Shown: piece after piece, positions 60,090 through 64,000 of the stretch
Numbering within the stretch: position 1 is the first letter of the stretch
How the letters are laid out: every line of letters starts with the position of its first letter
DNA from: Paenibacillus wynnii
GTDB taxonomy: Bacteria > Bacillota > Bacilli > Paenibacillales > Paenibacillaceae
Direction: 5' to 3'
Length of the DNA stretch: 64,000 bases
Assembly: GCF_000757885.1 (NCBI RefSeq)
Contig: NZ_JQCR01000002.1
Location: forward strand, 2,356,001-2,420,000
Position numbers and translations under genes: made by a program
Notes under the pieces: model-generated
The model's database searches: none
What the model was told of the DNA's origin: nothing
What the model saw: the letters and a program-made list of their open reading frames with translations, nothing else

Positions 60090-60809
60090 CTACTGCGGAT
60101 TAGTAGTCCAGATTCCTGCAGTTTTCAGGAATACGCGATCCGGCAGCTTCAACGCCGCCAACGCCAGCTCAGCTACATCCTCAGGCTGCATCATCCGGTC
60201 TTCATCACCGATCTTAAGGCCTGCACTCTCAGCCAATCCGGTATTGACGGTGCTAGGTGTCAAAGCCACCACGCGAATATTATGCTTCCGAACTTCCTGT
60301 GCTAATGCCTCTGTCATCCCCATCAGAGCAAACTTGGAAGCACAGTAGGCAGAGCCTGTTGCAAAACCGCGTTCTCCGGCTGTGGAGGAGATGTTAATAA
60401 TGTTGCCGCCATTCTTTTCAATCATCGCAGGCAATGCAGCACGCGTGACATAATAGGTACCGAACAGATTGATATTGATATGCTGCTCCCAATCCGCAGG
60501 ATCCATCTCTAAAAAAGTACCAAACTTGGCGATTCCGGCATTGTTAATCAGTGCGTCAAATGTTCCGAGTTCACTTTGAAGGGCTACGACCGCTCGTTCG
60601 GCATCCTCACGAACAGACACATCAGCAACAGCAACGCTAACCTTTACATCGTATACTTCGGTCAATGCTGACTTCAAAGCTTCCAGATCTGCTGAAGTTC
60701 TGGATATCAGCCCGAGATTTGCCCCTTCCTTAGCCAACGCTAAAGCCAGAGCTTTCCCGATTCCCTTACCTGCACCCGTAATTACAATGCTCTTCCCTCT
60801 CAAATCCAT
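60090..60809 (-). CDS. Short-chain dehydrogenase/reductase, FabG-like
   Basis: A 239-residue classical SDR: TGAGKGIGKALA cofactor motif, NNAGIAKFG, catalytic Ser in NISSTAGE and Tyr-x-x-x-Lys in SAYCASKFAL. It resembles 3-ketoacyl reductases of the B. subtilis YvaG/FabG-like group, but the substrate is unknown. A GGGAG site lies some distance before the ATG. It is immediately upstream of the heme monooxygenase gene and probably in one transcript with it. Confidence 0.9.
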   Translation of the reverse strand: MDLRGKSIVITGAGKGIGKALALALAKEGANLGLISRTSADLEALKSALTEVYDVKVSVAVADVSVREDAERAVVALQSELGTFDALINNAGIAKFGTFLEMDPADWEQHININLFGTYYVTRAALPAMIEKNGGNIINISSTAGERGFATGSAYCASKFALMGMTEALAQEVRKHNIRVVALTPSTVNTGLAESAGLKIGDEDRMMQPEDVAELALAALKLPDRVFLKTAGIWTTNPQ

Positions 60810-60955
60810 AACTTGTCGTCACTCTCCCTTGGATTATTCTGAAGCAAGAATTTCACAGATTCTATTATACCTGAGTGGCTGATGACAATCACGTTCACCC
60901 AAGTTGATTGCAAGGATCAGCCACTTATGAGACTGACTAATTATGAACGTTAAGC

Positions 60956-62509
60956 TTATTCCTCTGGATCCAGCGTCGTCAGTGGTGTTGTAGCGGGGCC
61001 TTCGAATACTTTGCCGTCATAAGAGAAACGTGAGCCGTGGCAGGGACAATCCCAAGAGCGCTCTCCGTCATTCCATTCCACCTCGCAGCCCATATGGGTA
61101 CAGGTGGTGTCGACCAGATGCAGTTTGCCTTCCGGATCTCGATATGCTCCTGCTCGTTTGCCATCATGGCGTACGACTGCGCCTTCGTCCGGCTTAAGCT
61201 CATCGGGCTTTCTATGCACAAATTCTACTTTGCCCCCGACTAAATCTTTGGCGACAACAGCATTCATCGTAATAAAGTTCTTTATACTTGGATTCGCCTT
61301 AAATCGTGTAGGATCGTACAGGTCTGTATAAGGGTTGTCCTTACGTTGGATTTGGTCTGAGATCATCAGCGCTGCAACCGTACTGCTGGTCATTCCCCAA
61401 CTTTTATAACCTGTAGCGATATAGATCTCCTCATCCTCCGAGATCCTGCCAATGTAGGGCACCCTGTCCAGGGTAATCAAATCTTGAGTGGACCAGCGGT
61501 AAGGAATCGACTTAATGCCTAGAGTATGACCGGCAAACTTCTCCAGATTCTCATAGTGGCCGAAGGTGCAGATGCCTTTTCCGGTCTTGTGGGTCTCGCC
61601 TCCAATAAGCACCAGGTTTTTCCCTTCCCATTCAACGGCCCGTAGAGATCGGGTGGGTTGACTCGCACTTAGATACATTCCCCCCACAAATTCCGATTCC
61701 GGTTCAATAGCGAGAATATAGGAACGCTCGGGATACAGACGGGAAAAATACATGGCTCCTCCATCATAAAAGGGGAAGTGGGAAGCGGACACGGCATGCC
61801 GGCAGGTGATTTGATATTGATCCTTTTCGGTATATAGAGTTAGGTTACCGTCCTTATCTACATTTTCAGCAATTACCGTATGCTCATAAATCACTCCGCC
61901 ATTGTCCAGAAAGGCCTGAATTAACCCCTGCAAATAGTGCAGAGGATGAAAACGTGCTTGCCCCGGGAGCTTAATGGCCCCTCCCACGATTAGGGGCAAA
62001 GGGATATGATCCAGCCATTGCCCGGGAATGCCAAGCTTCTCGTAAGCTTTAAATTCTTGCTCTAGCTGCTTCAGTGTATTATCATCGTCGGCATCAGAGT
62101 AGAGATAGGCTGCTTCACGCTTCATCCCGCAGGAAAGGCCGAGCTCTTCAGCCGTCGAGATGATCCACTCCATGGCTTGCGAATTAGATTCATAGTATAA
62201 TCGGGCGTTTTCCTCCCCGAAATGATTGATGAGTTCATCATAGAACATACCGTGCTGGGCGGTGATTTTGGCAGTCGTAAACCCGGTAGTGCCGTTCAGC
62301 AGCACCCCCGCTTCCAACAAAGTAACTTTATAACCAGCTTTGGAGAGCAGATAGGCGGTTGTGATTCCGGTTATTCCGCCGCCCACTACAGCGACATCCG
62401 TATCATGATTACCTTTAAGTTTTGGAAAAGAAGGTAGATCTGTAGTATCACGCCACATTGATTCTGGATACTTCGGCAGGTTTTGCGATAGATTGTTTTC
62501 TGGATTCAT
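60956..62509 (-). CDS. FAD-dependent oxidoreductase with C-terminal Rieske domain (YhfW-like)
   Basis: A 517-residue protein. A DAO-type FAD domain starts with VAVVGGGITGITTAYLLSKAGYKVTLLEAG and ends at IYIATGYKSWGMTSST. The C-terminal Rieske domain (about 425-510) binds a 2Fe-2S cluster through CTH in DTTCTHMGC and CPCH in WDCPCHGSRFS. This fusion is that of Bacillus YhfW. ATG 62509 has GGAGGG 8 bases upstream; the longer reading to 62545 does not. Substrate unknown. It is monocistronic. Confidence 0.9.
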   Translation of the reverse strand: MNPENNLSQNLPKYPESMWRDTTDLPSFPKLKGNHDTDVAVVGGGITGITTAYLLSKAGYKVTLLEAGVLLNGTTGFTTAKITAQHGMFYDELINHFGEENARLYYESNSQAMEWIISTAEELGLSCGMKREAAYLYSDADDDNTLKQLEQEFKAYEKLGIPGQWLDHIPLPLIVGGAIKLPGQARFHPLHYLQGLIQAFLDNGGVIYEHTVIAENVDKDGNLTLYTEKDQYQITCRHAVSASHFPFYDGGAMYFSRLYPERSYILAIEPESEFVGGMYLSASQPTRSLRAVEWEGKNLVLIGGETHKTGKGICTFGHYENLEKFAGHTLGIKSIPYRWSTQDLITLDRVPYIGRISEDEEIYIATGYKSWGMTSSTVAALMISDQIQRKDNPYTDLYDPTRFKANPSIKNFITMNAVVAKDLVGGKVEFVHRKPDELKPDEGAVVRHDGKRAGAYRDPEGKLHLVDTTCTHMGCEVEWNDGERSWDCPCHGSRFSYDGKVFEGPATTPLTTLDPEE

Positions 62510-62712
62510 CCCGTTATCCCTCCATTTGTATATAACTCCTTTCATTTATTACCACTCATCCCCAAAAAGAAACTCGTACGCGCTTCTTAAGGATCAGGAT
62601 GTAAGGTTAATGTCTCGAAGGAGTTACAGAATACAGGTTCAGATAACGGGTTTGGGATATCTAGGGGAAATATAGGGGATATGATTTGGAAAGGATAGAC
62701 ACTGCGTGATGA

Positions 62713-63852
62713 TCAGGTAGCTGGTTTCATGGAATATCCTGCGGCAGAGTAATTCGCATTAACGGATACTTTGTTCCGTCCGGTATTTTTAGCAAGGTAG
62801 AGAGCTTGATCGGCCCAGTGGGACAAGAGTTTTCCGTCTGCTTCAGCTACAGTCTCAGGATAACAAGCCACACCTATGGAGACTGTAATCGTGATTTTTT
62901 GGCCCGTTGGAAGCAGGAAAGGTTCATTCTCTACAGCTTTTCTAAGCTTTTCTCCGGATTGTTCCGCTTGAGAGAGCGGGCAATGCGGCAGCAGCACCGT
63001 GAACTCTTCGCCTCCATTGCGCGATACGATATCATGGGAGTGAGAATGATTCTGGAGCCGCCTGGCCAGCTGCTTCAGCACCTCATCTCCGGCAGGATGT
63101 CCGTATGTATCGTTGATGATTTTAAAGTGATCGATATCAATCGCAAGCAGGGACAAGCATTCCTGATGCCGTTCAGACCAAATAATCTCATTGTCCAAAT
63201 GACGGTGGAATTGTTGGAGATTATGGAGTCCGGTTAAATAGTCGGTAGTAGCTCGAACCTCCAGCAGGGCGAAGAGTTCGTTAGAATGCTGGATAGATTC
63301 TGCAATATAATAGATGACCAACCCTGCTCCTAGTGAAATCAACAGTTGAGTGGGGTAGAAATCCATAAGATCCCGCAGGCTGCCCAAATTAAGGAGCAAA
63401 ATCATAAAAGTAAGTGCCATGCAAGCTATATTACCGACCGTCATCTTCTTCAGGCGTGACCAAGGGAACACCGAAATCAAGCTGCAGCAAAGTCCGCCAA
63501 GCAGTAGAGTTACAGCTGTTGAGATTGTGTTAAGCGAAACGCCATAAAAAAGAATTCTGCCGAGAGCAAGAACTGCTGCGCAGATTAAGGATGGGAACCA
63601 GCCGACATATGCCGACACGATTACTATGGTCAGGTGGCGCAAGTTAATGAAAATATCAGGACTTATTTGAAAAGAGTAGTTCATTAGAATAATGCCGAAC
63701 ACTCCAAATAGCAGGCCTGCATTTATACCGGTAAGAACAGATGGTGGTCGATCTGATAGGGAAAATCTTTTGGATAACATCCCTGATAGGAAAACAAAAG
63801 TTGCGAGGATACAAAAGTTGGCGAAAAGGCTAGTTACTATTTTTATCATCAT
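62713..63852 (-). CDS. Membrane diguanylate cyclase, 5TMR-LYT type
   Basis: A 379-residue protein. The membrane domain (about 1-190) resembles the 5TMR-LYT sensor (GLLFGVFGIILMNYSF, NLRHLTIVIVSAYVGWFPSLI, GRILFYG). The GGDEF domain (about 205-370) is complete: DIDHFKIINDTYGHPAGDE, the active-site loop RNGGEEF and ADQALYLAKNTGRNKVS. It should make c-di-GMP from two GTP. The I-site position reads HSHD, so RxxD feedback inhibition is probably absent. It has the domain region that the pseudogene at 6302-7576 has lost. Confidence 0.9.
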   Translation of the reverse strand: MMIKIVTSLFANFCILATFVFLSGMLSKRFSLSDRPPSVLTGINAGLLFGVFGIILMNYSFQISPDIFINLRHLTIVIVSAYVGWFPSLICAAVLALGRILFYGVSLNTISTAVTLLLGGLCCSLISVFPWSRLKKMTVGNIACMALTFMILLLNLGSLRDLMDFYPTQLLISLGAGLVIYYIAESIQHSNELFALLEVRATTDYLTGLHNLQQFHRHLDNEIIWSERHQECLSLLAIDIDHFKIINDTYGHPAGDEVLKQLARRLQNHSHSHDIVSRNGGEEFTVLLPHCPLSQAEQSGEKLRKAVENEPFLLPTGQKITITVSIGVACYPETVAEADGKLLSHWADQALYLAKNTGRNKVSVNANYSAAGYSMKPAT

Positions 63853-64000
63853 CTAAAATTAAAATCCCCTTGAAAAAAATTGACGTGCCTTATAAAAAAG
63901 GGCTGTATTCATTTTAGCTGAGACTTTAATAAAAGTAATGAGAAAAAAATCACATGCGTTTTCATTGACCTCTATACAACAAAGATTTATACTTGGTCTA

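Overview
The window looks like chromosomal DNA of a Paenibacillus-type member of the Bacillota. It has strong AGGAGG-type ribosome sites, frequent GTG/TTG starts, a Spo0E-type phosphatase, an LTA-synthase-type sulfatase, homologues of Bacillus yoaS/yozG/yoaT, yhfW and cidAB/cidR, and a TPR/XRE peptide receptor of the kind amplified in Paenibacillus. There is no rRNA, tRNA, CRISPR array, prophage or transposase. The species is not determined; all identities are read by eye from motifs.

Layout. 1-6.3 kb: the start of a cytoplasmic alpha-amylase, a DUF72 protein, an MBL-fold hydrolase, a YdeI-like protein, a yoaS-yozG-yoaT trio and a medium-chain reductase. Two copies of one terminator-linked repeat bracket part of this stretch. 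6.3-7.6 kb: a decayed diguanylate cyclase pseudogene. 7.7-21.4 kb: a reductive pyrimidine catabolism cluster with an NMT1-type ABC importer, malonate-semialdehyde dehydrogenase, omega-aminotransferase, a PucR-type regulator, PreT, PreA, dihydropyrimidinase and an unknown 70-aa protein. Enzymes for uracil to acetyl-CoA are present except beta-ureidopropionase. 21.5-25.8 kb: a VTT membrane protein, an aldo/keto reductase, a class V aminotransferase and a DsrE-like protein. 25.9-37 kb: three large c-di-GMP proteins (CHASE-, CHASE4- and MHYT-GGDEF-EAL), an acetate-type transporter, a Fur-box-preceded pair of UbiA prenyltransferases and a Gfo/Idh/MocA oxidoreductase. 37-45 kb: a lipoprotein, SelO, a LURP-one-like protein, a chemoreceptor, a MarR regulator and an LtaS-like enzyme. 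45-50.5 kb: a RecB-like nuclease/XPD-type helicase fusion, a second Gfo protein and cidA-cidB with a divergent LysR gene. 50.5-59.2 kb: a Spo0E-like protein, a quorum-sensing receptor with an overlapping 41-codon secreted peptide gene, a MarR-controlled heterodimeric ABC exporter and an MMPL transporter. 59.7-63.9 kb: an IsdG-type heme monooxygenase, an SDR, a FAD/Rieske oxidoreductase and a membrane diguanylate cyclase.

The most interesting items are: (1) the receptor/peptide pair at 50983-52468, an RRNPP-type (AimR-like, 'Alo') signalling module whose peptide gene is short and overlaps the receptor gene, so it is easily missed; (2) three families of structured non-coding repeats in intergenic regions, one built from four sites with the same spacing in two copies 19.7 kb apart and another bounded by short inverted termini; and (3) the pyrimidine cluster with a missing step and an unexplained small protein.
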